Origin: Klebsiella pneumoniae
GTDB lineage: Bacteria > Pseudomonadota > Gammaproteobacteria > Ga0077536
Assembly (NCBI GenBank): GCA_945862315.1
Contig: CAMAXW010000032.1
Coordinates: 1 to 40,312 of the forward strand
Direction of reading: 5' to 3'
DNA: 40,312 bases
Position numbers and translations under genes: made by a program. Positions 1-8,780 of this stretch are shown one piece after another (position 1 is the stretch's first letter; each line of letters starts with the position of its first letter). The notes beneath the pieces are model-generated. The model saw only the letters and a list, made by a program, of their open reading frames with translations, did not search any database and had not been told where the DNA came from.

Positions 1-26
1 GGTCAGCGCTCTAAGGTTATGCCGCA

Positions 27-61
27 TTGAACTAATCCCGCGGCGGGTGGCCCGCGATAAT
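27..61 (+). promoter_or_regulatory. weak candidate promoter for cysH
   Basis: A GATAAT box (56-61) is a good -10 match, and TTGAAC (27-32) resembles a -35. The spacing between them is 23 bp, longer than the usual 17, so only the -10 is persuasive. A start near 68 would give a 5' leader of about 28 nt ending in a run of seven T that abuts the ATG. The upstream gene lies outside the window, so read-through from it cannot be excluded. Confidence 0.2.
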
Positions 62-95
62 ACCCATCCAAGCCATCAGCCACGGGCCTTTTTTT

Positions 96-767
96 ATGAG
101 CAACCGACTTGCCCTGAACACCGCAGCCGCCACCGGCGCTGAGACGCTCTATGCAACCGCCGATCACTTTCACGGCCTAGAGCCCCAAGACATTGTGGCG
201 CGCGCCCTGAGCCACGCCACGGCGCCGCTGCTGTCCACCAATTTTCGACCACGCTCCGCCGCATTGCTGCATCTCGTCACGCGCCTCGCGCCCAACATTC
301 CCGTGGTGTGGGTAGACACTGGGTATAACACCCCGGCGACCTATCGCTTTGCGGAAGAATTAACCCGGCGGCTAAAACTCAATCTGCAGGTCTATACGCC
401 CCGAGTTACCAGCGCGCGGCGCGCGGCGGTCATGGACGGCGTGCCCAGTTTGGATCATCCGCAACACGGGGCGTTTACCCAAGAAGTAAAACTGGAACCC
501 TTCGCACGGGCCTTCCAAGCGCTAGCGCCAGACGTCTGGCTGACGGGCATTCGCGCCGAACAAACAGATTTCCGCCGCAAGCTGGGCGTGGTGTCGCGCG
601 GCCCGCACGGCACCCTGCGCGTGGCCCCGTTTTTTGCGTGGCACGCGGTAGATTTGGAGGATTATCTCTACGAGCACAATTTACCGGACAACGACGATTA
701 CGTTGATCCCACCAAAGTGCTCGCAGATCGTGAATGCGGCCTACAAAATTTGGGCGCCGGGATTTAG
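96..767 (+). CDS. cysH: phosphoadenosine phosphosulfate (PAPS) reductase
   Basis: The 223-residue protein would reduce PAPS to sulfite with thioredoxin in cytoplasmic assimilatory sulfate reduction. The family fold is visible in the STNF segment (residues 47-50), the DTGYNTPATYRF block (74-85), the LTGIRAEQTDFRR segment (149-161) and the C-terminal ECGLQ (213-217). Cys214 is the only cysteine in the protein and matches the catalytic Cys of PAPS reductases. The Cys-Cys/Cys-x2-Cys set that binds a [4Fe-4S] cluster in APS reductases is absent, so PAPS is the inferred substrate. It is slightly shorter than E. coli CysH (244 residues). The start follows a T7 run with no visible Shine-Dalgarno sequence, but no other in-frame start keeps the N-terminal fold. 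It converges on the fumarase gene with only 14 bp between the stops. Confidence 0.9.
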   Translation: MSNRLALNTAAATGAETLYATADHFHGLEPQDIVARALSHATAPLLSTNFRPRSAALLHLVTRLAPNIPVVWVDTGYNTPATYRFAEELTRRLKLNLQVYTPRVTSARRAAVMDGVPSLDHPQHGAFTQEVKLEPFARAFQALAPDVWLTGIRAEQTDFRRKLGVVSRGPHGTLRVAPFFAWHAVDLEDYLYEHNLPDNDDYVDPTKVLADRECGLQNLGAGI

Positions 768-781
768 GCGCAGCGCATCAC

Positions 782-2308
782 TCAGGCCTTAACCATGACC
801 GGAATTTTACCAATGCGCGCCCGCCATTCGGCAGGACCCGTTTGGTGGACCGAGGTGCCCTGCGCGTCCACTGCCACGGTCACCGGCATATCTTCCACCA
901 CGAACTCGTACACCGCCTCCATACCCAAATCTGCAAAGGCCACCACCCGGCTTTTGCGAATAGCTTTGGACACCAAATAGGCCGCCCCACCCACCGCCAT
1001 CAGGTACACCGCCGCATGACGCTTAATGGCCTCGATACCACTAGGGCCGCGCTCGGCTTTACCAATCATGCCCAACAGCCCGGTTTTGGCTAGCATCATT
1101 TCGGTGAATTTATCCATGCGGGTCGCGGTGGTCGGGCCAGCCGGCCCCATCACTTCGTCACGCACTGGATCCACCGGGCCCACGTAGTAAATAAAACGGC
1201 CACGGAAATCCAAACCCTCTGGGAGGGACTCGCCGCGTTCTAGGATGTTTTGAATGCGTTGATGAGCGGCATCGCGCCCCGTCAGCATGGCGCCCGATAA
1301 CAGTAGGGTTTCGCCCGGCCGCCAAGTCGCGATGTCTTGGGCGGTGACGCTATCCAAATTAACCCGCCGTGCGCTGGCCCCCGCCGACCAACTGATGGTG
1401 GGCCAGTCGGCTAGTTTAGGCACTGCCAGTTCGGCCGGCCCGCTGCCATCGAGCACAAAATGGGCGTGCCGAGTGGCCGCGCAGTTGGGAATCATGGCGA
1501 TGGGCTTGGACGCCGCGTGGGTGGGATAGTCGAGAATTTTGACATCGAGCACGGTGGTCAGTCCGCCCAGGCCCTGCGCGCCAATGCCTAGCGCGTTGAC
1601 TTTCTCATACAGTTCCAGCCGTAGCGCTTCCAAGCCGTTCTGGGCGCCACGCGCTTGCAGATCTTGAATGTCGATGGGCTCCATCAAGGCTTCTTTGGCC
1701 ATCAGCATGGCCTTCTCTGCGGTACCGCCAATGCCGATGCCCAGCATGCCCGGCGGACACCAACCCGCCCCCATCAACGGCACGGTATTGAGTACCCAAT
1801 CCACGATGGAGTCGTTGGGGTTGAGCATGGCGAGCTTCGATTTATTCTCTGACCCACCACCCTTCGCGGCGACCGTAATAGAGACTTCATCGCCGAGTAC
1901 GAGTTCTGTGTGCACCACCGCTGGGGTGTTATCGCGGGTATTGAGGCGCAGGCCGCCTGGATCAGCCACGATCGATGCGCGCAGTTTGTTGTCGGGGTGC
2001 AAGTACGCCTGCCGCACGCCTTCGTTGATCATCTCCGTGAGACTTAGGCGCGCATCCCAGCGCACGTTCATGCCGACTTTGCAGAACACATTGACGATGC
2101 CGGTGTCCTGACACAGCGGCCGGTGCCCTTCGGCGCACATCCGCGAATTGATGAGAATTTGCGCCATGGCATCACGCGCCGCGGGCGAGGCTTCGCGCTC
2201 GTAGGCCCGAGCTAAGTTTTGAATGTAGTCCAGCGGGTGATAGTAGGAAATATGCTGGAGGGCGTCGGCAACGCTGCGGATGAGATCATCCTGACGAATG
2301 GTGGTCAT
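782..2308 (-). CDS. fumA: class I fumarate hydratase ([4Fe-4S], aerobic type)
   Basis: The 508-residue protein would interconvert fumarate and malate in the TCA cycle. It has the N-terminal (alpha) and C-terminal (beta) fumarase domains in one chain. Three cysteines at about 66 (RPLCQDTG), 184 (GAGWCPPG) and 276 (IPNCAATR) match the spacing of the cluster ligands Cys105, Cys224 and Cys318 of E. coli FumA. The ATG at 2308 is chosen because AAGGAAG precedes it at proper distance; the open frame extends upstream to 2398 but that extension is low-complexity and lacks a ribosome site. It is the last gene of the etf-ferredoxin-maiA run, 86 bp after maiA. Its position next to maleylacetoacetate isomerase fits, since the homogentisate route yields fumarate. 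Confidence 0.95.
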   Translation of the reverse strand: MTTIRQDDLIRSVADALQHISYYHPLDYIQNLARAYEREASPAARDAMAQILINSRMCAEGHRPLCQDTGIVNVFCKVGMNVRWDARLSLTEMINEGVRQAYLHPDNKLRASIVADPGGLRLNTRDNTPAVVHTELVLGDEVSITVAAKGGGSENKSKLAMLNPNDSIVDWVLNTVPLMGAGWCPPGMLGIGIGGTAEKAMLMAKEALMEPIDIQDLQARGAQNGLEALRLELYEKVNALGIGAQGLGGLTTVLDVKILDYPTHAASKPIAMIPNCAATRHAHFVLDGSGPAELAVPKLADWPTISWSAGASARRVNLDSVTAQDIATWRPGETLLLSGAMLTGRDAAHQRIQNILERGESLPEGLDFRGRFIYYVGPVDPVRDEVMGPAGPTTATRMDKFTEMMLAKTGLLGMIGKAERGPSGIEAIKRHAAVYLMAVGGAAYLVSKAIRKSRVVAFADLGMEAVYEFVVEDMPVTVAVDAQGTSVHQTGPAEWRARIGKIPVMVKA

Positions 2309-2394
2309 AAGTGCTTCCTTGTGGCGCGGACCCAGGTCCGCTCGCTGTCGTTGAGGAGGTATCCGGGGCTGGCGCGCGGGCTTAAACCCGCGGC

Positions 2395-3039
2395 TCACGC
2401 AGATTCCTCGGCTAAATTATCGGGACGAGCCTGCTGGAAAGGCAGCAGGGCTAGGCAAGTTTCTTCCACCGCGCACAAGCGGGGGAAGTCTTCGAGAGAA
2501 AGTCCAAAGCGGCGCGCACTGTCGAGCAGCGGGATGAGGCAAACATCCGCCAGCGTCACGCTATCGCCCACGCAGTAGTGCTGGGAACGCTCCGCGGTGA
2601 GCCATATCTCCAACGCGTCTAGACCTTCTAGCAACCAGTGACGCAGCCACAAACTGCGCGCCGTCGGCGTGACGTGGAGTTCTGATCGCAAGTAACCCAA
2701 TACCCGTAGCCCCGTGAGCGATTGAATATCACTCACGATTAACTGGGCAAGTTGCCGCACGCGTGCCCGCTGGCGCGGGGCGGCAGGCAGCAGCGGCGGT
2801 GTGGGATGGCACTCATCCAGATATTCCAACACCGCGAGGCTCTGGGTCATCAGAAATTCGCCATCGACCAAGGTGGGCACCAAAGCCTGAGGGTTCAGAC
2901 TCCGGTACTCGGGCAAAAGCTGCTCCCCGCCCCCGCGTGATAGCGATAAAACAAGGCTACGGTAAGGCAGCTGTTTAATCTGCAAGGCAATCCGCACCCG
3001 ATAAGATGCGGCCGACAAAACGGCTTCGTGGAGTTCCAT
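2395..3039 (-). CDS. maiA: zeta-class glutathione S-transferase / maleylacetoacetate isomerase
   Basis: The 214-residue protein resembles maleylacetoacetate isomerase, which uses glutathione to isomerise maleylacetoacetate to fumarylacetoacetate in tyrosine/homogentisate breakdown. The thioredoxin-like domain carries SAASYRVRIAL near residue 9, the zeta-class active-site stretch. The Ser equivalent to human Ser14 is kept, while Ser15 and Cys16 are both Ala. NPQALVPTLVDG, TQSLAVLEYLDE and the C-terminal DSVTLADVCLIP helix match the family. The ATG at 3039 is chosen since it opens directly into the first beta strand; a TTG 39 bp upstream is possible, and neither has a clear Shine-Dalgarno. No homogentisate dioxygenase or fumarylacetoacetase gene is in the window, so another isomerase or GST role remains possible. 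Confidence 0.85.
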   Translation of the reverse strand: MELHEAVLSAASYRVRIALQIKQLPYRSLVLSLSRGGGEQLLPEYRSLNPQALVPTLVDGEFLMTQSLAVLEYLDECHPTPPLLPAAPRQRARVRQLAQLIVSDIQSLTGLRVLGYLRSELHVTPTARSLWLRHWLLEGLDALEIWLTAERSQHYCVGDSVTLADVCLIPLLDSARRFGLSLEDFPRLCAVEETCLALLPFQQARPDNLAEESA

Positions 3040-3146
3040 CAGGCTGCTCGTAGCACCCCCCGGCGCCGGGACTCTCAACGCCCTCCGCCACCGGCGAGTG
3101 ACGCGGAAGGGCAGACTTTAAGCGGCGCCAGCGGTGGCGACCGCGC

Positions 3147-3464
3147 TCAGTCGTTTTTGGCGACGTGCACCACTAAGCCATCCATCGCCGCAGTCACCGC
3201 GACTTGGCAGGTTAGGCGGCTACCCGAACGGCGATCATTGGCGAGATCAAGCGTTGCGTCTTCGATGTCATTGGGCCCCCCAACTACCGTGGCCCACGCA
3301 TCGTCGATATAGGCATGGCAGGTGCTGCAGGCGCAACTCCCGCCGCAAATAGCTAATACGCCGGGCACGCCCACGTTAATGGCCGCCTCCATAAGAGACA
3401 GGCCAGCATCGACTGTGGCCTCGTATGACGTGCCATCAACATCGATAAAAGTAATCTTCGGCAT
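3147..3464 (-). CDS. [2Fe-2S] ferredoxin, adrenodoxin/rhodocoxin type (first of two)
   Basis: A 105-residue soluble electron carrier. The cluster motif is CGGSCACSTC (Cys-x5-Cys-x2-Cys, with an extra Cys inside) near residues 40-49, with the fourth ligand in LTCQV near residue 86. This is the pattern of ferredoxins that serve class I bacterial P450s and related oxygenases. It starts MPKITF, almost the same as the second ferredoxin at 4797, and both are about the same length, so they are paralogues. It lies 89 bp downstream of the ferredoxin reductase gene. No P450 or Rieske oxygenase is encoded in the window, so its partner is unknown. Confidence 0.92.
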   Translation of the reverse strand: MPKITFIDVDGTSYEATVDAGLSLMEAAINVGVPGVLAICGGSCACSTCHAYIDDAWATVVGGPNDIEDATLDLANDRRSGSRLTCQVAVTAAMDGLVVHVAKND

Positions 3465-3479
3465 GGGCTCCCCGTTTCG

Positions 3480-3497
3480 TTTTGGTCGTTTTGGTCG
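3480..3497. repeat. short tandem repeat, two 9-bp units
   Basis: TTTTGGTCG occurs twice in perfect tandem (3480-3488 and 3489-3497), followed by a partial third unit. It sits in the 89-bp gap between the ferredoxin reductase stop and the downstream ferredoxin start, close to the ribosome-binding region. It may be a slippage product; no function is evident. Confidence 0.6.
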
Positions 3498-3553
3498 TTT
3501 GTGAGTAGATTTGCTACCCGTGCGTCGGGGCCTTGAAAGCCCGATGGCGCGTT

Positions 3554-4768
3554 TTACAGCAGCAGTTTCAAATCGAAGTTTACATCGGCAGCCTGCTCGG
3601 GCGTGACTGCTCGGGACGCGGATAATAGTTTTCGCACCAGCATGTGATCGGCCGGGCGGTTCACGGAATCCACGGCAACGAGTGCACCCGCCGCAAAATA
3701 GAACACCGAAAACGCCCCCGAGGCCGCCTCGCCGCGCACCACCGCGGTGTCGTGGGACTGCGACAGACCGGCAATTTGCAGCTTCACGTCGTACTGATCA
3801 GACCAGAACCAGGGCAGATCCTGATAGGGCTGCGCGAGTCCGAGCAAACTAAAGGCGGCGATTTTTGCCTGATCGACCGCATTTTGCACGGATTCCAGTC
3901 GCAGGGGTGTTGGGTAGCGCCGATTGATATGCGAGGTGCAATCCCCCGCGGCGACGATGAGCGGGTCGCTGGTTCGGGCGAATTCATCCACCACTATGCC
4001 GTTGGCGCAAGTCAGACCCGCCTGGGCTGCGAGTTCCTGATTGGGTAAACCGCCCACGCCAACTAGCACCAAATCTGCCGGCAGCGCCGTGCCGTCGTTC
4101 AGTTCAACGCGCAAGCCGCCGCCGGCTTGCGGCACGAGGCGGGTCACTTGCGCGCCAAATTGCAGCACCACACCCCGCATGCGGTGGAGATCGGCAAAAT
4201 ACTGGGACACGATGGGCGCTACAGCCCGCGCCAGCAGCCGCTCACTGGCTTCAATCACGGTGACCGTTTTGCCGGCCGCACAGGCAGTCGCCGCGACCTC
4301 TAGGCCAATAAACCCCCCGCCAATCACGACCACTCGATCTGCGGCAGCCAGTTTGACGAGCAGCCCTTGAGCATCTTCCACACCCCGCAAATAGCAGACC
4401 GCCGGGTGATCCGCACCGGGTACCGGGAGCATGCGGGGCCGCGCGCCGGTGGCCAAAGCCAGTCCCGCGTAAGCCAGCTGTTCGCCATTCGCCAGCAGCA
4501 CCCGCGTGTTGGCGCGGTCTATCGCCACCACCTGGGTACTCGCGCGGAATTCAATCTCCTGCTTGGCGAGGTAGTCGAGCGGACGGAAAAACAGTCGTTC
4601 GTCAGCGACGGCACCGCCGAGGTATTTTTTTGACAACGGTGGACGCTGGTAGGGCGGCCAACGCTCATCACCCAGCAGCGTCAGCGGCCCCGAATGGCCA
4701 CCTCGCCGTAGGCACTCGGCAATTTGCAGTCCCGCTTGGCCAGCACCCACCACCACAATGGCGTTCAT
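3554..4768 (-). CDS. FAD-dependent NAD(P)H:ferredoxin reductase (putidaredoxin-reductase type)
   Basis: The 404-residue flavoprotein would pass electrons from NAD(P)H to the two ferredoxins that flank it. The N-terminal FAD Rossmann motif is VVVGAGQAGLQIAE (residues 5-18) and the second, NAD(P)H-binding dinucleotide motif is VVVIGGGFIGLEVA near residue 148. The FAD-binding AAGDC motif is near residue 272, and the QNAVDQAKIAA stretch is typical of the BphA4/CamA family. Length is normal for CamA, ThcD and RhoB-like reductases. It starts 28 bp after the stop of the upstream ferredoxin. A reductase sandwiched between two ferredoxins, without a terminal oxygenase, is the odd point. Confidence 0.92.
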   Translation of the reverse strand: MNAIVVVGAGQAGLQIAECLRRGGHSGPLTLLGDERWPPYQRPPLSKKYLGGAVADERLFFRPLDYLAKQEIEFRASTQVVAIDRANTRVLLANGEQLAYAGLALATGARPRMLPVPGADHPAVCYLRGVEDAQGLLVKLAAADRVVVIGGGFIGLEVAATACAAGKTVTVIEASERLLARAVAPIVSQYFADLHRMRGVVLQFGAQVTRLVPQAGGGLRVELNDGTALPADLVLVGVGGLPNQELAAQAGLTCANGIVVDEFARTSDPLIVAAGDCTSHINRRYPTPLRLESVQNAVDQAKIAAFSLLGLAQPYQDLPWFWSDQYDVKLQIAGLSQSHDTAVVRGEAASGAFSVFYFAAGALVAVDSVNRPADHMLVRKLLSASRAVTPEQAADVNFDLKLLL

Positions 4769-4796
4769 AATCGACGGGGCTCCCCCATCGCAGTGC

Positions 4797-5120
4797 TCAG
4801 GTTTGCCGCTCGGGCAAATGGACCGTCAGCCCCTCCAGCGCCCCGGTGACAGCAATCTGGCAGCTCAGTCGTGATTGCGGGCTGCGCGGCACCGCGGTGC
4901 ATTCCAGCAGATCGTTTTCTGCCAGTGTCATCGGCGGCAATTTTTCCGCCCACGCGGCGGGCACCAGCACATGGCAGGTAGCGCACGCGCAGCCGCCGCC
5001 GCATTCCGCGGTAATGCCGTCCACGCCGTTCTGGATCGCACCTTCCATGAGCGTCCAGCCCGTTGGGATCTCAATGGTCTGGGTAACGCCTGCCGCACTC
5101 ACAAAATTAATTTTGGGCAT
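4797..5120 (-). CDS. [2Fe-2S] ferredoxin, adrenodoxin/rhodocoxin type (second of two)
   Basis: A 107-residue ferredoxin with CGGGCACATC (Cys-x5-Cys-x2-Cys) near residues 40-49 and the last ligand in LSCQIAV near residue 87. It shares the MPKI start, the cluster loop and the C-terminal [LT]V[HV]xx ending with the 3147-3464 ferredoxin, indicating an old duplication around the reductase gene. It lies only 13 bp downstream of the ETF-ubiquinone oxidoreductase stop, so it is almost certainly co-transcribed with it. Which of the two ferredoxins the reductase prefers cannot be told from sequence. Confidence 0.92.
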   Translation of the reverse strand: MPKINFVSAAGVTQTIEIPTGWTLMEGAIQNGVDGITAECGGGCACATCHVLVPAAWAEKLPPMTLAENDLLECTAVPRSPQSRLSCQIAVTGALEGLTVHLPERQT

Positions 5121-5133
5121 TGCTGTGCCAATC

Positions 5134-6765
5134 TCACATATTGGGATAGTTAGGGCCGCCGCCGCCTTCTGGCGTCACCCAATTGATATTCTGAGAGGGA
5201 TCTTTGATGTCGCAGGTTTTACAGTGCACGCAATTCTGCGCGTTGATTTGCAGACGCTCATGGCCGCCGTCTTGTACAAATTCGTACACCCCCGCCGGGC
5301 AATATCGTTGCTCTGGCCCGGCATATAAAGGCAGGTTGATGCGGGTCGGCACGCTGTCATCACGTAGGGTGAGATGACAAGGCTGCGCTTCCTCGTGGTT
5401 GGTGTTCGACAAAAACACCGAGGACAGGCGATCGAAGGTCAGCACGCCGTCGGGCTTGGGATACTCGATAACGGGACATTCGGCAGCCGGTTTAAGCGAC
5501 TCATGATCAGGCTGATGGTGGAAGGTCCAGGGCGCTTTACCCCGCAAAACCAAGCTGTCGAGCGCGGAATAAGCGATCGCCGGCCACAGCCCCCAATGGA
5601 ATGATGGCTTGATATTGCGCACCCGATACAGTTCGTCCCACAGCCACGTGCTGCGCAAACGCGTGGGGTATTCCAGCGCTTCCTGACCCGGCGCGTCGCT
5701 CACACAAAGCAGCTCAAAAACCGCTTCGGCGGCGGTCATGCCGGATTTCATCGCCGTATGACTGCCCTTAATCTTCGGCAGGTTGAGGAATCCTGCGCCA
5801 TCCCCAACCAGCAAACCGCCGGGGAAAGTGAGTTTGGGGATGGACTGAAAACCGCCCGCGCTAATCGCCCGCGCCCCATAGGAAACCCGGCGCGCACCGG
5901 CGAAAGTCTCCCGAATAGCCGGGTGAGTTTTAAAGCGTTGCATCTCATCGAAAGGGCTCAGATACGGGTTGGTGTAATTCAGGCCCACCACAAACCCGAC
6001 CGAAACAAGATTGTCTTCGAAGTGATACAGCCAAGAACCGCCGTAGGTTTTGTGGTTCATCGGCCAGCCAATGGTATGCGTCACCTGCCCCGCATGGTGG
6101 TGCGCTGGATTAATTTCCCACAGCTCTTTAATGCCCAGGCCAAACACCTGCGGGTCTACGCCGGCGCGTAACGAAAAGCGTTCAAACAGGGTTTTGGTCA
6201 ATGAGCCGCGGCAACCCTCACTGAAAATGGTCTGCTTGGCGTGCAGTTCCATCCCGAGTGCAAAGTTGGGGCCTTCGCTGCCGTCTTTGAGCCGCCCCAT
6301 ATCACCCGTCGCCACCCCTTTCACGCTGCCATCCGCGTGAAACAGCACTTCTGCGGCCGCAAACCCCGGGTAGATATCCACCCCTGCGGCCTCGGCTTGG
6401 GTGCCCAGCCAGCGACACACATTGCCCAAGCTCGCAATGTAATTGCCGTGATTTTGCATATGTGGCGGGGTGGGCAATCGCACCGCGCGGGATTGGGTCA
6501 GCAGCATGAAGCGGTCGTCGGTGACCGGCGTTTTAAGCGGCGCGCCGCGCTCGGCCCAATCCGGCAGCAGTTCATTGAGTGCGCGGGGTTCAATGACCGC
6601 ACCGGAGAGGATATGCGCGCCGATTTCCGAACCTTTCTCCAGCACACAGACGCTCAGTTCGTGGCCGCGCGCCAACGCAAGTTGCCGTAAACGGATGGCG
6701 CAGGCTAAGCCTGAAGGCCCTCCACCCACGATCACGACGTCAAACTCCATTGCTTCGCGTTCCAT
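5134..6765 (-). CDS. electron transfer flavoprotein-ubiquinone oxidoreductase (ETF-QO)
   Basis: The 543-residue membrane-associated protein would oxidise reduced ETF and reduce ubiquinone, linking acyl-CoA dehydrogenases to respiration. The FAD motif VVIVGGGPSGLACA lies at the N-terminus. The C-terminal ferredoxin-like domain has four cysteines at 489, 512, 515 and 518 (RYCPAG and NCVHCKTCD) that bind the [4Fe-4S] cluster. Length equals that of other bacterial ETF-QOs. The ATG at 6765 is preferred because GGAGG ends seven bases upstream; a GTG directly before it and another ATG five codons later are alternatives. It follows etfA by 37 bp, so the whole acyl-CoA electron outlet is in one operon. 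Confidence 0.97.
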   Translation of the reverse strand: MEREAMEFDVVIVGGGPSGLACAIRLRQLALARGHELSVCVLEKGSEIGAHILSGAVIEPRALNELLPDWAERGAPLKTPVTDDRFMLLTQSRAVRLPTPPHMQNHGNYIASLGNVCRWLGTQAEAAGVDIYPGFAAAEVLFHADGSVKGVATGDMGRLKDGSEGPNFALGMELHAKQTIFSEGCRGSLTKTLFERFSLRAGVDPQVFGLGIKELWEINPAHHHAGQVTHTIGWPMNHKTYGGSWLYHFEDNLVSVGFVVGLNYTNPYLSPFDEMQRFKTHPAIRETFAGARRVSYGARAISAGGFQSIPKLTFPGGLLVGDGAGFLNLPKIKGSHTAMKSGMTAAEAVFELLCVSDAPGQEALEYPTRLRSTWLWDELYRVRNIKPSFHWGLWPAIAYSALDSLVLRGKAPWTFHHQPDHESLKPAAECPVIEYPKPDGVLTFDRLSSVFLSNTNHEEAQPCHLTLRDDSVPTRINLPLYAGPEQRYCPAGVYEFVQDGGHERLQINAQNCVHCKTCDIKDPSQNINWVTPEGGGGPNYPNM

Positions 6766-6802
6766 CACCGCGCCTCCTTCCTCGGGGTCAATTTGAACTG
6801 CA

Positions 6803-7738
6803 CTACTTCTCCAGTGCGGCGCACAGTGCCGGCACGTCTTTAAACAAATCGCCGACCAAGCCGTAATCGGCTACTTGGAAAATTGGCGCTTCCTCGTCTT
6901 TGTTAATCGCCACGATGACCTTGCTGTCTTTCATGCCGGCCAAATGCTGGATAGCCCCGGAGATACCCACCGCCACATATAAAGTGGGCGCGACGCATTT
7001 ACCGGTCTGGCCTACTTGGTAATCGTTCGGCACGAAGCCGGCGTCCACCGCTGCCCGCGAGGCACCTACCGCAGCACCCAATTGGTCGGCAAGACGCTCG
7101 ATCAGGGCAAAGTTTTCGGCGCTGCCAACACCCCGACCACCCGAGACCACGATGTCGGCGGCCATTAGGTCTGGACGGGATGATTTGGTCAGTTCTTCAC
7201 TGACAAATTGCGACAGACCCGCATCGGCCTGGAGAGCAACCGCCTCGATCGTCGCAGCGCCACCTGTAGCGGGCACGGCGTCAAAGCCGGTCATGCGCAC
7301 GGTGATGGCTTTGATCGCATCCAATGACTGGAAAGTTGCCAGGACATTGCCGGCGTAAATGGGCCGCACGAAGGTGTCGTCGCTGACCACCGCGATGATG
7401 TCTGAGAGTTGCGCCACATCCAGCATGGCCGCCACGCGGGGCATGAGGTTTTTGCCGTTGCTGGTGGCGGCCACCAGCAGGTGTGAATACGCGCTGCTGA
7501 GGCTTAGCACCAGCGGGGCCAGGTTCTCGGCCAGCGCATGGGCGTAATGCGCCGCATCGGCCAGCAAGATCTTGCCGATCCCGGGCACCTGCGCCGCTTG
7601 TTCCGCCACCGCCTGGCATTGATGCCCGGCGATGAGAATATCCACCCCCCCCGACAGCTTGGCAGCAGCGGCCACCGCGCACAGCGTGGCCACGTTAAGG
7701 GTTTGGTTGTTGTGTTCAGCAATGACTAGGGCGGTCAT
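6803..7738 (-). CDS. etfA: electron transfer flavoprotein alpha subunit
   Basis: The 311-residue subunit binds FAD and hands electrons from acyl-CoA dehydrogenases to ETF-QO. The C-terminal FAD domain is clear: [42 protein letters not shown] and [12 protein letters not shown] in the usual order. The N-terminal domain starts at [11 protein letters not shown]. Its ATG lies two bases after the etfB stop, and the ribosome site GAAGG overlaps the end of etfB, so translation is probably coupled. The order etfB-etfA-ETF-QO is common in proteobacteria. Confidence 0.97.
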   Translation of the reverse strand: MTALVIAEHNNQTLNVATLCAVAAAAKLSGGVDILIAGHQCQAVAEQAAQVPGIGKILLADAAHYAHALAENLAPLVLSLSSAYSHLLVAATSNGKNLMPRVAAMLDVAQLSDIIAVVSDDTFVRPIYAGNVLATFQSLDAIKAITVRMTGFDAVPATGGAATIEAVALQADAGLSQFVSEELTKSSRPDLMAADIVVSGGRGVGSAENFALIERLADQLGAAVGASRAAVDAGFVPNDYQVGQTGKCVAPTLYVAVGISGAIQHLAGMKDSKVIVAINKDEEAPIFQVADYGLVGDLFKDVPALCAALEK

Positions 7739-7740
7739 GG

Positions 7741-8490
7741 TTAAATTACCTTCGCTTCGTTACGCAGTTTTGCGACGAGTTCTTCGACATCCGCAACCTT
7801 CACGCCACCCACGCGGGCCGGCGGTTCGCTCACTTTGACAAGTTTCAGGCGGGGCGTGATATCGATGCCCAAGTCGGCGGGCGAAAAAATATCCAAGGGC
7901 TTTTTCTTGGCTTTCATGATGTTGGGCAGCTTGACGTAGCGGGGCTCGTTGAGCCGCAGGTCAGCGGTGACCACGGCGGGGAGTTTGAGCGTGAGACTTT
8001 GAATGCCGCCGTCCACCTCGCGCTTCACCAATAACGAATCCCCTTCCGGCAGCACGGTGCACGCAAACGTACCCTGCGCCCAGCCCAGCAAACCCGCCAG
8101 CATTTGGCCCGTTTGATTGGAATCATCGTCAATTGCCTGTTTGCCCAGCAGCACCAACCCGGGTTGTTCACGCTCCACAATGGCTTTGAGGAGTTTGGCT
8201 ACCGCCAAGGGCTGGGTTTCGCTGTCTGTTTGCACGAGGATGCCGCGATCGGCGCCCATCGCCATGGCGGTCCGCAAAGTTTCTTGACAGGTCGCGGGGC
8301 CCACGGACACGGCGATGATTTCGGTCGCCTTGCCGGCTTCCTGCAGGCGTAGCGCCTCTTCCACTGCGATTTCGTCGAACGGATTCATCGACATTTTGAC
8401 GTTCGCCAATTCAACGCCGGTGCCATCGGCTTTAGGCCGTGCTTTGACGTTGTAGTCGATAGCGCGCTTTACGGCGACTAGGATCTTCAT
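7741..8490 (-). CDS. etfB: electron transfer flavoprotein beta subunit
   Basis: The 249-residue subunit pairs with EtfA and binds AMP. It starts [16 protein letters not shown] and carries [16 protein letters not shown] and the [22 protein letters not shown] region (residues 120-140), both family hallmarks. The ATG at 8490 is chosen because GGAGG lies just upstream and because it opens into the first beta strand; the open frame continues 27 codons further but without a better start. It heads the eight-gene minus-strand run. About 77 bp upstream lies the palindrome at 8567-8581, shared with another promoter region in the window. Confidence 0.97.
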   Translation of the reverse strand: MKILVAVKRAIDYNVKARPKADGTGVELANVKMSMNPFDEIAVEEALRLQEAGKATEIIAVSVGPATCQETLRTAMAMGADRGILVQTDSETQPLAVAKLLKAIVEREQPGLVLLGKQAIDDDSNQTGQMLAGLLGWAQGTFACTVLPEGDSLLVKREVDGGIQSLTLKLPAVVTADLRLNEPRYVKLPNIMKAKKKPLDIFSPADLGIDITPRLKLVKVSEPPARVGGVKVADVEELVAKLRNEAKVI

Positions 8491-8529
8491 TTCATCCTCC
8501 AAGATGGCGCGCTGCACGCGGGGCGAGTG

Positions 8530-8544
8530 GACCGTCCTTCGGTC
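8530..8544. repeat. small inverted repeat in the etfB leader
   Basis: GACCG (8530-8534) and CGGTC (8540-8544) form a five-base stem around TCCTT. The sequence CCTTCGGT/CCTTCGG is also partly duplicated in tandem here. It lies in the predicted 5' leader of etfB. A role is not evident. Confidence 0.4.
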
Positions 8545-8566
8545 CTTCGGCGCAGTGAGCGAGCCT

Positions 8567-8581
8567 TGCAAACGGTTAGCA
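8567..8581. promoter_or_regulatory. candidate operator, palindrome shared with 17648-17662
   Basis: TGCAAACGGTTAGCA is an imperfect palindrome (TGCAAAC-G-GTTAGCA) between the divergent etfB and gcdH genes. It matches the perfect palindrome at 17648-17662 in 14 of 15 bases, and both lie in divergent promoter regions of acyl-CoA-related genes. For etfB, an extended -10-like TGCTACCAT on the minus strand (8593-8601) would place the site over the transcription start, a repressor position. The AAC-N-GTT core is the style of TetR-family operators. No regulator gene is in the window. Confidence 0.5.
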
Positions 8582-8780
8582 AAAGAGGCGGCATGGTAGC
8601 AAATAACGCCTTGATCGAACTAGCTGACGCAGCGCAATATTATGGCCTTGAACGAACTTGATCTGCCGCAAGGCAGAAAGCCGATTTGACCACCGCGTGC
8701 GTACTGCCTATTTACGGGCACGGTGCCCGTTGCGGATCAACCCGCGCCCCCATTTAGATCAGCACCTGCGGAGCCTGCTC

